From assembly GCA_037176705.1 (NCBI GenBank), contig CM073893.1:19778074-19842073 (forward strand): a DNA stretch of 64,000 nucleotides, given 5' to 3'. Position 1 is the first letter of the stretch. Each line of letters begins with the position of its first letter. The notes beneath the pieces were generated by a model that saw only the letters and a program-made list of their open reading frames with translations, did not search any database and was not told the DNA's origin. Of the stretch, positions 1-12,935 are shown one piece after another. Both the position numbers and the translations under genes were made by a program. The stretch is from Molossus alvarezi (lineage: Eukaryota; Chordata; Mammalia; Chiroptera; Molossidae).

Positions 1-2025
1 GTACAGTATCATGTTATCTTTGAATAATGACAGTTTTACTTCCTCCTTTCCAATTTGGATGCATTTAATATTTTCTTTTTGTCTGATCACTGTGACTAGG
101 ACTTCTGGTACTATGTTGGAATAAGAGTGACAAAAGTGGACATCCTTATCTTGATCCTGTTCTTAGGGGAAATGTTTTTAGTTTTTGCCTATTGAAGACA
201 ACGATGCCTGTAGGTTTGTCATATATGGCTTTTATTGTTTGAAGTATGATCCTTCTATTTCCACTTTGCTGAGAGTTTTTATCACAAATGAGTATAGGAT
301 TTTGGTGAATGCTTTTTCTGCATCTATTAGTACGCTCATGTGATTTTTATATTTCAATTTGTTTATGTGATGTTCCACAGTTACTGATTTTTTAATATTA
401 TACCAGCCTTATATCCATGGAATAAATCACACTTGGTCACATTGAATATATTGCTGGATCCAATTTACTAATATTTTGTTGAGAATTTTACCATCTATGA
501 TCATCAGGGATATTGGCCTGTAATTCTCTATCTTTGTGAATTGGTGTCTTTATCTGGGTTTAGAATTAGAATAATGATGGCCTTGTAAAAAGAGCTTGGA
601 AGTCTTCCTCTTGAATTTTCTGAAATACTATGAGAAGGATAGGTGTTAGTTCTTTGAATATTTGGTAAAACTCCCCTATGAAGCTGTCCAGACCAGAGCT
701 TTTGTTTGCTGGGAGTTTATTAATTACTGCTTCAATTTCATCAGTTGCTATTCGTCTGTTCAGGTTTTCTGAATCTTCTTGGTTGAGTTTTGGAGGACTA
801 TGTTTCTAGGAATTTATCCATTTCGCCTAGGTTGTCCAATCTGTTGGCATATAGTTATTCATTGTATTTTCTTCCATTCCTCTAATTCTGTGCTATCAGT
901 TGTTACTCTACCTCTTTTGTTTCTGATTTTATTAGGGTCCTCTCTGTTTCTTGATGCATCTAGCTGAAGGTTCATCAATATTTATCTTTTCAAAGAATTA
1001 GCTCTTGGTTTCATTGATCTTTGGTATCTTTTTTAATCTCTGTCATTTATTTGAACTCTGATCTTTATTATTTCCTTCCTTCAATTTACTCTGGGCTTTT
1101 CTTGTTGTTCTCTTTCTAAGTCTTTAAGTTGTAGGGTTAGATAGTTTATCTTGTTTCTTGAGGTAGGCTTATAGTGCTATGAACTTCCCTCTCAGGACTT
1201 CCTTCATGTCCCATAGATTTTGGATTGTGTGTTCATTTTCACGTGTTTCCAAGAGGTTCTTTTTTGATCTCATTGGTAACCCATTCATTGTTTAATAACA
1301 TGCTATTTATCCTCCATGTGTTTGAATATTTTTACTGCTGTTGATTTCTAGTTTGCCATTGTGATCCAAGATGCTTGATATGATTTCAATCTTCTTGAGC
1401 TTGTAGAGACTTAGTGTGTGTCCTAACATATGGACTGTCTTTGAGAATGTCCTATGTGTACTTGAGAAGAATGTATATTCTGCAGCTTTGGGGTAAAATG
1501 TTCTATAAATGTCAATTACATACATCTGATCCAGTGTGTCATTTAGGGTTGCTGTTTCCTTGTTGATTTTTTTTGTCTAGATCTATCCAGTGATGTCAGT
1601 GGAGTGTCAAAGTCCTCTAATATGATTGTATTGCTGTTTATATCTTCCTTAAAGTCCTCCAGAAGCTTTTAAATATATTTGGTGCTCCTATATTGGGTGT
1701 ATAGATGTTTATCAGATATATTGTCATTTGATAGACCCCTTTAGTATTATGTAGTGACCTTCTTTATCTCTTGTTATGGCCTTTATCTTGAAGTCCATGT
1801 TGTCCAATATGGGTATTGTTACCCCAACTTTTGTTTGTTTGTTTCTACTTGCATGGAAATTTTTTTCTTCCCTTGACTTTCATCCTGTGTAAGTCTTTTG
1901 TTCTGAGGTTAGTCTCTTGTAAACAGCATATATATGGGTCATGTTTTCTCATCCATTCAGCTACCCTATGTCTTTTAATCCATTTACATGTGAGATTATT
2001 ACTGAAGGTACTTATTTGTTGCCAT
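1..2025 (-). pseudogene. L1 ORF2 remnant (endonuclease / reverse transcriptase, 5' two thirds)
   Basis: Base-level similarity to the intact ORF2 at 57,632-61,456 runs from the initiator region (cat at 2023-2025, reverse ATG) to the window edge. The edge truncates the frame inside the RT domain. The longest open piece is only about 70 codons, so no functional ORF2p can come from it. The second residue after AF in RT motif A is also changed here (AFTK rather than AFDK). Confidence 0.85.
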
Positions 2026-2066
2026 TTTTATTCTTTATGCTGTATGTTTCTCTCTATTTCTGATTA

Positions 2067-2905
2067 TTACAGCAGTTCCTTTAACATTTCTCACAATGCT
2101 GATTTTGTGGTAATAAATTCCTTTAGCTTTTTTTTTTTTTTTTTTTGTCTTGGAAGCATTTTATTTCACCTTCACTTTGAATGATAGCCTTGCTGGATAG
2201 AGTAGTCTTGGTTTCAGATCCTTGCTTTTCATTACCTTGAATACTTCACGCCATTCCCTTCTGGCCCGTAGTGTTTCTGTTGAGAAATCAGCTGACAGCC
2301 TTATGGGAGCTCCTTTGTAAAACACTGCTTTTCTCTCGCTGCCTTTAAGATTCTCTATCTTTAATTTTTGGAATTAGATTTACAATGTGTCTTGGGTGGT
2401 CCTCTTTGAGTTAATCTTGCTAGAAAATCTCTATACTTCCTAAACTTGTGACTTTTTTCTTTACCAAGTTAGGGAAGTTTTCTGCCATTATGTCTTCAAA
2501 CAGGTTCTCTATCCCTAGCTCACTTTTTCTTCTGGTACTACTATAATGTGGATGTTGTTATGTTTCATACTGTCCCATATGTTATTTAGCTGCTTTTTCT
2601 ATTTAGTTCTCTGAGTGAGTGATTTTTTTTCTACCCTGACTTCTAATCTGCTGATCTGATTCTCGGCTTCCTCCAGTGTATGCTGTTCATTCCTTCCAGT
2701 GTATTCTTTATTTCTGCTATGTTATTCTTCATTTCCGATTGATGTGTTTCACAGTTTCTGTATCTTTTTTCATGTTGTTGAGCATCCTTATAACCATTAC
2801 TCTGAACTCTACTTCTGGTAAATTACTTATCTCCATTTTATTTAGCTCTTCTTTTGGTGAATTCTCTTGTTCTTTCATTTGGGGCCTGTATCTTTGTCTC
2901 CGCAT
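2067..2905 (-). pseudogene. L1 ORF1 remnant
   Basis: The frame starts at the ATG on 2903-2905 (MRRQRYRPQMKEQ..., the typical N-terminus of this L1 lineage) and should end at the TAA on 2067-2069. Only the first roughly 59 codons stay open (to about 2,729) before stops and frameshifts. The protein would be the RNA-binding trimeric chaperone of the L1 particle. It is not functional here. Confidence 0.75.
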
Positions 2906-4140
2906 TTTGACTGTATATTTGGTTTTGTTTCTCTTTATTTGGTAGATCTGCCACAACTCTTAGTCTTGGCAGGGTGGCGTTATGTAGTAGGTAACTTGTG
3001 GGACCCAGTGGCAGTCTCTTTTATCACCAGACCTAGGTGCTCTAGTTATGAATATCTCTTGTGCGCTTTGTGTAGGCTCTGCTGTTGTAATTGAGTCTTG
3101 ATTATTCTTGGCTCCTTTGTGCATGGACTTGCTCCTCAGGCTGGCTGAGAGTGAGGTTCAACACCTAACACAGCATGCAGGCTTATCACATGAAGTGCAA
3201 TTCACCTCAGCAGGGATTGTAGCCTGCCAAAATCTTCCTGTGTATGTACTGGTTGTGAAGCTTGTTGGGTCCTGTTCTGTTGTTGACTGAAGCTGGCCTC
3301 TGGGTTTATTGGTTTAGGGCCTCTTCTGAGGGTCTCTGATGCAGGCCAGTGTCAGATTTGTGACTGGCCCTGTGTGCCCTCTTTGGAGCTATCAGCAATC
3401 TGCAGCTTGGAGCTCCCTCTGCTGGGGCTAGGTGCATATGGAAAGGACCAAGCTAAACACCAAGATCTGCTTTTACAAGCCCCAGGCAGAGGAGCAGGAC
3501 AGGCAAAAGCTCAAAGCACCCGGAGGTCAACCAATGCCTGCAGACTGACTGTTAGTCTCAGTCACTTAATGAGCCTCAGGCTTTAGTCCTCAGTCAGGCT
3601 CCACCTGCTGGGCAGGGAGGGAGAGTTTTTTCAATGGGTGGGGCAACTGCTTCCCCCCAGGTTAAAGGTGCTTTGATGGGAAAACTCTGACTGAGAAAGA
3701 TGGCATCCACAGTGTAGGGAATGGCTCAGCACAGGGATCCTGGTAGCTGCCTTCCCAGCTCTCTCCCCAGAGCCATGAACCCCAGACTCTTCTTATGTAG
3801 CTCTAATCCACTATTCCCTCTCTCTGCCACAGCCCAACATGAGTGGCTGCAAATAAAATTTAATGTGATGGCCCTTTAAGAGGGTGCCTGTGTTTCTAGC
3901 CATCTCCTCCTGCTGGACAGCCCCTAGTGCTTTACAGTCAGATGGTATGTGGGCACCTTTCCCCACTCTGTTTCTCTGGACTGGGAAGCCCAGCTTGGGG
4001 TTTAGACCCCAGACTTCTCAGGGGAATCCCCATAGCTGAGATACCCCTCCAGTACTTCAGCTGCTGCCTATTAGAGCCCAGTTAACCCTTTCATGCCTCC
4101 GTACTTCCTACCAGTCTCGATGTGCGCTCCTCTTTACCAC

Positions 4141-6291
4141 TTGGATTACTTACTAATTAAAGAACAACAAGAAAAATCAACAACAAAAATGAAAATCACT
4201 CTTGAACAAGACCTTCTTCACTGGGGTATATAACTTTACCTGGCCTAATTGAAAACAAGTTACAGAAACATACCCTCCCCATGAACTCTGATAAAAATGG
4301 TACATCTTAAATTATGCTGATTAGGTAAAATATCTCCCACAGGTGATGTATAATTATCATTCCATTAATCTTTCTAAAACCTCAAGTTTTTAACCATTTA
4401 TAAATGAAGACACTAAGGCACACACTGGGCTGTAATCACCCCTTAACAGCAGGTACAGAAAGACACAACTTTCAAAAGCACTGTCACTCATGTACTGTAT
4501 TAATTTCTGGTTCAAATAAATCTTACCATTTGATAATGTAAAATTGCTTAATTATATCTTGGGCAAAATGAAGGACAAATTCTGTTCTGGTACTTTCAAT
4601 AAATTAAGAATTAGGTCACCTCAATCAGTTCCCTAAAAAGCTTCAGAAATGTGCTTCAATTATAAACTTAATTCAGACAAAATGCAAGGGTTTTCATGTA
4701 ATTTTCATTCTGACCCCATATTCACAAAGCAGTTTACATCCCCCGGCACTTCTATTTGAGTCTTCTTTTTAGGATGAATGAAAAGACGTTTTTCAAAGCT
4801 CTCAGATACACTATTTTGCATTATTATAGCAAATGCAACAATGCTTTAACGACTAGAATAGTTGAGAGGAAAACATCAATTAGGGTTAAAAATTATACTG
4901 CATAAAAAAAAAGTTATGTCATAAAAAAAATTCAGGCATAAAAATGAAACAGAAATACAGAAGCTCACCAATACGGTTTATTCAACTCAGAGTAACAAAA
5001 GCTACTGAATCTTTAGAAATAGATTTAGTTGTTTGGATGCATACATTTTAAAATATATTTGGTAATATCGATAAATATGGGGATGCACAAGGCTAGCTGC
5101 CCATGGATGTGTTTGTTGTCTGGCCTGTGTACTATTTACCAAAATACAGAATCAGTTGCCAACATTTAAAAAAATCAGATGATTCAAATTTTTAAAATGG
5201 ATTTCTGCTTAATGGTCTAGTATTCTCAACTCCTTTCTCATCATTTCTGTCCCCAGTTGAAAACAAAACATACCAAGTTCTTTTCTATATCACATGATTT
5301 TGATTTTCATTTCCAAAATCCCTCTGAGAATCTAATTTTATAAAACAACCAGTCTAAACCAGTTCTCCATATAAAAGCACTTTGAGTTCTGGGTTTCAGA
5401 CACTAGATTAATATGGTTAATAAAGCACCTTAATCTTTTAACTGACAGAACAGGCATTCTTCTACAAAGAACAAATCCAAACACATGGCATCAGCAAACA
5501 AAAACTGGTGGCAGAGAAGAACAGGGATTGGAAAAACTCCAAGAAAATCCTAGTCCAAGGGCTACAGGAATCAAAGAGCTGTTCCAGACAACTCTCAGTT
5601 CCCAGAAAAGATAAAACAATGAATAACAGAAGGCTACTAACGTCATAACACCATCTATATGACATTCTAGAAAAGACAAACTATAGAACAGAGGGACAGG
5701 GGTGAGAGACAGGAATGACTGCAAAGAGGTATGAAGGAATTTGGGGGGGGGGGATATTCTGTATATGACTATACACATTTGTCAAAATTACAAGAACTGT
5801 ATACCTAACAAGGCCAAACATTTTTTACTCCAATAAACAAAAATTCCTTTCTTTTCTCAATCTATGAGCAGCAAGGGCAGTTTTTTGTTTGTTTTTTTCC
5901 TAAGACCCAATTAAATGATACTAGAGCTGCTGAAAAAGATACAAACCTATCAGAAAAACAAGACTGGCAGTAGACATGAAACGTCAAAATTTTGGAGGAC
6001 AGCAAACAGTTGGACAAGTGGTATTTTAACTTCTCCATTTCAATTACCTCATCATAAATGTGGATTATCTCATAGGGTTGTAGTGGGGATTACAAGAGAA
6101 AATATAGAAGTGCTTAATAAACGATAGCTATCATTATTTCCTTCACCAGCTGATTTAGCTGGGAAAGGTAAGCTGAAACAAGAGTCTGTTAAAGTTGAAG
6201 CCAATAAAACGCAACCTACAACAGAAAACTGAAAAGGCCAATTGCAAAAAGACTTGTATTACTGGAAATCAAAATTAAATCACTTTCTATT
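4141..6291. other. ITM2B intron 1, no gene seen
   Basis: AT-rich unique sequence between two repeats. It holds an 11-nt G run at 5743-5753 and short A/T runs. The reading frames near 5,460-5,780 are low-information and lack splice or family support. I see no exon, RNA gene or recognisable repeat. Confidence 0.6.
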
Positions 6292-6301
6292 CCAATAAGA
6301 A

Positions 6302-6543
6302 TTTTTTTTTTAACCCTCACCCAAGAATATTTTCCCATTTATCATCAGACAGGGTGGGAGGGCAGGGGAGAGACAAAGAGAAGGAGAGAGAGAAACATCG
6401 ATGTTAAAGGGACACATCGACTGGTTGCCTCCTGCACGATCCACCAGGGCTGGGGATGAACCACAACCGAGATATGTGCCCTTGACAAGAATCGAAGCCA
6501 CAACTCATTGGATGCTCTAACCACTGAACAAAACCATCCAGGA
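6302..6543 (-). mobile_element. Ves-type SINE, family A (older copy)
   Basis: Reverse complement of family A: it reads T-run, taaccctcaccc, a CT/GA-rich stretch, the middle region and a decayed tRNA-like head. An imperfect duplication (tccaataagaattttt / tccaataaaaatttt) flanks it. Several head mutations and the imperfect duplication suggest an older insertion than its neighbour at 6,729. Confidence 0.85.
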
Positions 6544-6728
6544 CTCCAATAAAAATTTTAAATAAACAAACAAAAACCTTTGTTATAATTTAAAATCTAC
6601 TTAAAATATTTCCAAAATGCTTTCCTAATTATATTTTTAGAACCACAAAAGTTATATCAGAGATTACTCTAATTTATTATTAAGCTATAAAGACAGCAAA
6701 CATTTGTTTGCATTTTCTTCCTCATTTA

Positions 6729-6980
6729 TTTATTTTATTTTTTTATTTTTTTTTTATCCTCACCCGAGGATATTTTTCCATTTTTTGTACAGATAGAGTG
6801 GGAGGGAGAGAGAAAGAGAAACATCGACGTGAAGGGACACATCGAGTGGCTGCCACCCGCACGACCAACCAGGGCCAGGGACAAACTGCAACCGAAGTAC
6901 GTGCCCTTAGCGGGAACCGAACCCAGGTCTCTCCGGACCGCAGGCCAACGCTCTAACCGCTGAGCCAAACTGGCCAGGGC
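6729..6980 (-). mobile_element. Ves-type SINE, family A (young copy)
   Basis: Complete minus-strand family A copy with a good pol III A box and B box in the tRNA-like head and an A-tail (T-run on the plus strand). A perfect 19-bp target-site duplication, gcattttcttcctcattta, lies at 6710-6728 and 6981-6999. Confidence 0.95.
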
Positions 6981-6999
6981 GCATTTTCTTCCTCATTTA

Positions 7000-9290
7000 A
7001 ATCAGTATTTGAATTTTGCTTTCTTATTAGACTTTTCTAACAAGATTGCTACAATATCAACTATGGTGACAAAGTCTACATGGGAAACACTGTGTCTGAC
7101 TTACCAAAAGGAAAAATTTTTCAAGTGAATGTCATTACATGGGTAACAGAATTATTACATTATTCTATACTTGGAATATAGAGAGGCTTAAAAAAATGAG
7201 AAATTAATCTAAAATTATAATGTCCACAAAACAAATTTCTCATTAATGTCCTTTACTATTAACAAATCCTACAATATGAAAGCAGCAATATAGGCACACA
7301 AAAACTTAAAATTTAAAGTCATGTGTAGCAATCTAACTATTGTGAGAAATCTATAAAATCTGAACCAAATACTGACATTGTATATAATCAGCACAGGCCT
7401 AGGTTAAAAAAATAGGTCAGAAATAAAATATAAAAAATCATGCTGTAAATGCTTTTAGTGCTAGATCATAACTTAGTCACTTTTATATCATTAGAGACAG
7501 GTTATCTGGTGCAAAGAATGTTAATATATAAATACATACCTTAAAAATATTTTTTCTACATATAAAATTCATATTGGTGAGATTTAAAGGCAATGGGTAG
7601 TCAAAAGAAAAGCCTAGACCAGCACTTACAGGCAGGTTTATAAACAACAGTATTACATACAACTGTTACTTATTGTGATTTACACCCTTTACCAGGATTA
7701 GACACATTGGTCAACATAGATTTCTTCTCTGCCACTGACTGAATCATGAGTTCATATGTTCATAATAAGAATATCAATTGTTTTCCTGAAATTTCTAAGT
7801 ATGATAAGAATAATAATTTCAATGATTCATTTTAAATTAAGTGTCAAGATTAGAGGGGAAAAAGCAAAACTGTTCTAGACTCATTTTAGTATAAATCTTG
7901 GATCTTAATGTTATTCAATAAGATAATTACACGTTCATAATCAAATATTAGTAATTCCATTTAAAATGCAGAATTTTAATAAGAAAACCCCAAGTATATT
8001 CTTCTAAAAGCATAAAATAATCTAAATGTGGAAAGTTATATCCTCTGTCTAAACTGAACAATTTGAAAGTTAATACAAGGTGAATACTAGAAAAATAATT
8101 CTAGTTCTTGAGATCAAGGATATTTGTCTCTATAGAATGAATATGTACAAAGTGCTATGAACCCTATGCCTAGCACCAAATGCATATACAATAAATACTC
8201 AGCAGTCATTTGATCTTGCTCCTTTATTCCACCACTCTCCTAGCTCTTGGATCCAGGGGTGTTGTTTTGTGAAAGCAGATACAGACATCTAAGTAGGTTG
8301 TGATTAATTTGGTTTACATAATTGTTTAGATTATCCTGGCTACACTAGGTGCTTCTCAAATGCTGGGTGCTTGCTTAGTAATTAAAATTCCTAGTCTAGT
8401 GTTTAGCCATGCAGTAGGTGCCTCTGAATGTACGATCAGTTTAGTTCTCAGAAAGAAAAGATCCCATGTGGAAGAACAATGAAAAGTCATTTAGTCCAAC
8501 ACATCACTTTACAGATAAACACAATGAAAGCCAGAAAAATTAAGTTAAATTATTTGTGTACTATCACAGAACTAATAAGGCCTAAAAATCATCTGACTCC
8601 ATTTGCACCTTAGGGAAGGGAAAGCATGAGGTCAGTAGGTCAACCACCTGACTAAATAATTGCTCAGGCAACTTAACTCTGGTAATAGGTCAAGTGACAT
8701 GATGTCACAATTGAATAAAACTCATATCCAACAACAACAAAAATAAAAACATAGCCTAATTTTCTACAAAATTCTGCTATCATAATGGGTTTATCAAATG
8801 AACCACACATAATTAAGAGCTATGTGTTAAGATTTTTATCTATTCTTCATCAAATTACAAAGCATAGTAACAAAAAGTACTAAAATCATATGCACAGAAG
8901 AAAAAACAATAGAAACAATTCAGACACACCAGCATATAAACATTTCAAAATAAATAAAAAAGGTAAGCTATTAATTACAAAATGAAACCTAAGTAAAATT
9001 AAGAGTAATAAAGCCACAAAGCAAAACCACAAAGTTGGTAGTGAGTTGTTGCTCTAAAATTACTCATGAAGGAGACAGTTTTGGAACTTTAAACAGGGAG
9101 ACCATAAGATGCCTTATATATCTTTCTCTGGGCCATCCTCTCTGACCGTAAATTAGTGCTAATAATGCAGATGGGTTGCATTATTATTAACTATCATTAA
9201 GCCTATTTTTAATGTTTAAGAAAATATTCTAATAAATCCTTAAAAAGCTATCAAAATAGCTAAGTTGAAAGTCCGTCTATGGATTTCCAG
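7000..9290. other. ITM2B intron 1, no gene seen
   Basis: AT-rich sequence without recognisable exons, RNA genes or repeats. The longest frames are about 60 codons and of low complexity. Confidence 0.55.
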
Positions 9291-10030
9291 TTAAACATTT
9301 ATCTTCCTACTGAAAAATGGACAGAGTAATAGTAAAAAGGATAAACAAATAAACCTTAAGACAATAAAAATGAGTGACAGAAAAACTGAGTCAATAAAAT
9401 TTTGAAAGCTGAAAGCACAAAGAAAAAAATCTCAAGTTTCCAGAGTTAAAAATAAAACAAATCTGGCCCTGTACAAAGAACCAGGAATTAGAATGGCATC
9501 AGACCAGAAGACAATGGTGCACTATCATCAAAATGCTCAGGAAAAAAATTACTGCTAACCTAGAATTTTATACCCAAATAAATTATTAATTAAATGTGAG
9601 GATAAAGATGGTCAGACATGCAAGATTTAAAAAATGTTTATCTCAGACACTTTTTCTCAGATTTCTAAAACTGCAGATCTAACATGGGATGGAAGCAAAT
9701 GTAATTCAATTCCAGAATAATTACTCTCAGGACATCTGTATAGCGTCATGTAGTGCAACCAGCCTGGATGGTAAGACTGAAGAATAACAGTGGAATATCA
9801 CCAAGAAAATAGGAAACATGATAAGGTATATGATAAGTCTGTACACACAGAAAACAATTATACTACTGTCAGAGAGTCTGAAGATGAATTAGCAATCCAT
9901 AGAAAAATAAGCACTCCTCCTTCTTGGTCTAAGGAGCAATTATCAAATAATAAAAAGATTTTGTATGAGAAAGGTAGTATAAAATCTTTCTATAGTACTC
10001 AGATGTAAATAATGTTTATGTCAACTCTAA
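9290..10030 (+). mobile_element. Possible ancient LINE-1 fragment
   Basis: Phrases such as the stretch around 9,480-9,580 (aggaattagaatggcatcag, then taacctagaattttataccc) resemble the ORF1 3' region of old mammalian L1 elements in plus orientation. It is heavily diverged and the boundaries are approximate. It is an assignment by eye only. Confidence 0.4.
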
Positions 10031-10486
10031 TAAAAGCAAGAATATCAATTTAACCAGAAATTACTATAATTATACCAGGAAAATAGATTGTGTTTATTAT
10101 GTAAAAATATATAGAAAAAGCTAAATATTCACTTTTCATATTAGGAAGCCAGTAGGTGATACATAAAATTGCAAAGAACAAAAAATAGAAACAAACAGAA
10201 ATCATAAAACAGCAGTACAAGCAAGTATTTAGAGAAGTTCTCCAAATGTAGTCTAGGGACAACCTTTCAGGGGATCCACTAGTCAGAAATATTGTTATAA
10301 TAAAATTAAGACACTGTTTTCTTCACTCTTATTCTCAGATTAGTGTGCAGTGGAGTCTTCCAAAAGCTAAGTGTCTGACAATGGGCTGGCTGCAAAAGCT
10401 GATATGAGAATCCAGCTATCTTCTATAAAACTATTCAGTAAAGAGCGCTGCAAAAATGTAAAAGAATACTACTTTTAGCTACTGAA
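10031..10486. other. ITM2B intron 1, no gene seen
   Basis: AT-rich sequence with no assignable element. The minus-strand frame at 10,050-10,262 is hydrophobic and low-complexity, and I do not treat it as coding. Confidence 0.5.
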
Positions 10487-10494
10487 TGTTAAAG

Positions 10495-10775
10495 CAGCAA
10501 TTTTCAACCTTTTTCATCTCGTGGCACACATAAACTAATAAAATTCTACAGCACACCAAAAAATATATTATATTTTTTGCCAATCTGACAAAAAAAAAAA
10601 ATAGATACAATTTTGATTCATTCACATCAGGCGGCTATCATGTTGGCTATCATTTTTTTATTTCACAATCTAAGGAAAAGGGGTCAGTGCCCCTGACTTA
10701 ACAGTTAGGTATTGTATGTTTTAAAAATTCTTGTGGCACATCAGCATGCCCTGGTACACTGGTTGAAAATCGAAG
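10495..10775. mobile_element. Non-autonomous hAT-type DNA transposon (281 bp)
   Basis: It begins cagcaattttcaacc and ends ggttgaaaatcgaag, which are imperfect terminal inverted repeats of the hAT CAG...TTTTCAACC kind. Subterminal tgtgccac/gtggcaca blocks are also inverted. The flanking 8-mers tgttaaag (10487-10494) and tgctaaag (10776-10783) match at 7 of 8 positions, as expected for the 8-bp hAT target duplication. It contains no transposase, so it must have been moved in trans. Confidence 0.8.
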
Positions 10776-10783
10776 TGCTAAAG

Positions 10784-11804
10784 GGTTATGTTGTAGAAAT
10801 GCCTCCTCTCCAGTTGGTGGCGTCCTATGTGTGAAATAGCAACAATATTGTTATATAATTGACAGGTGAGGAAGAGTAACATTATAAGACAAGAATGAGG
10901 GGAATAAATGAGGAGACTCTAATAGACAGGGATAGTGCATCATGTAACTGTTTCATGAATGCCAAATCCTGTCAGAGTTGTAGTTGTAATAATTGTAATA
11001 GTAGTAATAAGAATAATGGCAGCTATCTATGGAGTCTTACTCTGTCACAGGCATTATGATAAATTTTTTCCAGATTATCAAATTCCCTATTTTGCTGATG
11101 AAGAAATTGACACAGACTTGAAGTAATTTACCCAAAGTATCACAGTAAGTGGTAGAGACAGGATTTAAACTCTGAATTATATGGTTTTGAGTTCTCAATA
11201 ACTATGTATACCTCTACTGGCTTGAAGTGACTGGGGAAAAAAGGAAAAATAGTCTTTTGATCTAAAAATGTAAAAATCATTCTTAACTCATGGGCCATAT
11301 AATAAATAACAGGCAGCAACAGGCCATATTCGGACCCATGGGCCATAATGTATCAGCACTGCTCTTCACTATAAAGGAAAATGTAAAATAATGGTCAATG
11401 TCAGGCCTTCAGTGTGTCTGCCTAAAATGTTTGTATGAATTAGTTAATATTTAAAAATCAGATTTCAAATAAAAACCCTAATTCTAGAGTAACTTTAAAA
11501 ATTAGAGGGTTGTGCAACACTAACTCCATTTCTTAAAAATAAAAATGAAGAATGTTCTAACTTGTTTTATATGCAAAAAGCCCAGCTTCACTAATTCATC
11601 TACTTTTGCCCTCTCTGCTTAAGATGACTAGCATTATGCTAGCTAAAACTGATGGGCCTGGGAAATTATTTTCCTAGCATTAAAATAAAAGCAAGAAAAA
11701 AATGAATTTTTTTTCTACAAAATCTGATGGAGTATTATATACGGCAGAACATAAATAGTAGAAAGGGTGGCTAACAAAATAAATTTTAAGAAATGCATAT
11801 CTTA
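10784..11804. other. ITM2B intron 1 with MIR-like and other old repeat remnants
   Basis: Around 11,030-11,180 a minus-strand MIR-like core is visible (tttgctgatgaagaaattga ... cacagtaagtggtagagaca). Around 11,250-11,350 the repeated catgggccata phrases resemble the end of an old dispersed DNA transposon. I see no gene. Confidence 0.5.
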
Positions 11805-12046
11805 GCCCTAGCTGGTTTGGCTCAGAAGTTAGAGCATTGGCCCATGGACCAGAGTCATAGGTTTGACGCCAGTCAAGGGCAGGTACCTCAGTTGCGGTTT
11901 AGTACCCGGCCCTAGTTGGAGTTCTGCAGGAGGCAACCAGTTGATGTGTCTCTTTCCCATCCATGTCTCTCTCTCTCCCTTCCTCCCTCCCACTCTGTCT
12001 GAAAATAAATGGAAAAATATCCTTGGGTGAGGATTTAAAAAAAAAA
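11805..12046 (+). mobile_element. Ves-type SINE, family A
   Basis: Plus-strand copy from gccctagctggtttggctca to the ccttgggtgaggat tail and an A-run. Flanks gaaatgcatatcttag and gaaatgtagatcttag form a slightly diverged target duplication. The tRNA-like B box is mutated. Confidence 0.9.
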
Positions 12047-12935
12047 AAAAGGAAATGTAGATCTTAGATCAAATAGCTCTTAAAATCATTTTTCAAAGCA
12101 TAAAGATGGGTCTTCTTTTGAATTACCCTTTTGGCTCTTATATTAAATAATGTTAAACATTATAATCATATTTAAAGCACACAAAAACTAATTCAAGATT
12201 TAAGCTTTATTTTTAACTCATTCTGAAAAAAATGTTTTTAGTAATTTTGGCATTAAAAGTTAAACATTCAAATATACAGAAATCCATCAAAACTATGCCA
12301 AAAAAGGTTTATCAAATATTCAAAATCTCAAAGTATTAAATATATGAAATCACACTTAGTGCCAATTTCCCAAACAAATTTCCAAGATATTTAACTTCAA
12401 AATGTTAGTTAGCATTTATAAATTGTGCGTATTTTCATTCCAACATTAATTTTTCTTCTGACATATTTACATTAGCTCTAAGTCATAAAATTACTGCCTA
12501 AAACTTACCAGCATTAAAATATAAAACAATAAATTAAAAAATTAGAATATCCTTCTAGCATTAAAACAAGAGTAATTTCCTCATTTCTATAATTCAAGAC
12601 TGAAATTCTCCTGCTTAAGAGTATTCTTGATCTTTCCCCAAATGGTAGAATTATAGAACTACTTCCTAAAAGTTCTTTTTGCCTCTGATCAATGTAAGAG
12701 CATAAAGTTTTCAATTGTTTAAAATAAGTCTTATTCATTCAGTTGTTGGTAACACTTAGAAGGTACAATTTTATTGTAGATTTCCTTAAAACTATTAAGA
12801 ATATGTATCATAAATGCTGATTAAAGGGGATAATCACAATTAAATAATTTTTAAATGATTTTCTTAGGGTCATATCTGTAATATAATTTCCAATTTTCAA
12901 GTTTCAGCTGTCAACCCTGTAAAACATTCTCATTG
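12047..12935. other. ITM2B intron 1, AT-rich, weak open frame
   Basis: Very AT-rich. A 74-codon minus-strand frame (12,514-12,738) lies about 200 bp downstream, in the minus sense, of the frame at 12,936-13,247. It might be part of the same ancient transcribed unit, but I cannot assign it to any family. Confidence 0.35.

Larger units (their letters stand above)
1..4140 (-). mobile_element. LINE-1 copy, cut by window edge, degenerate
   Basis: An L1 read on the minus strand. Position 1 falls in the reverse-transcriptase FADD region of ORF2 and aligns with about 59,339 of the full-length L1 further right. Rightwards come the start of ORF2 (about 2,025), ORF1 (about 2,067-2,905) and a GC-richer 5' UTR to about 4,140. 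Many stops and indels break both frames, and an 18-nt T run has grown inside ORF1 near 2,130-2,147. The 5' UTR resembles that of the HAL1 at 47.9-50.1 kb and looks slightly 5'-truncated relative to it. It lies in the sense orientation of ITM2B, within the inferred intron 1. Confidence 0.9.
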
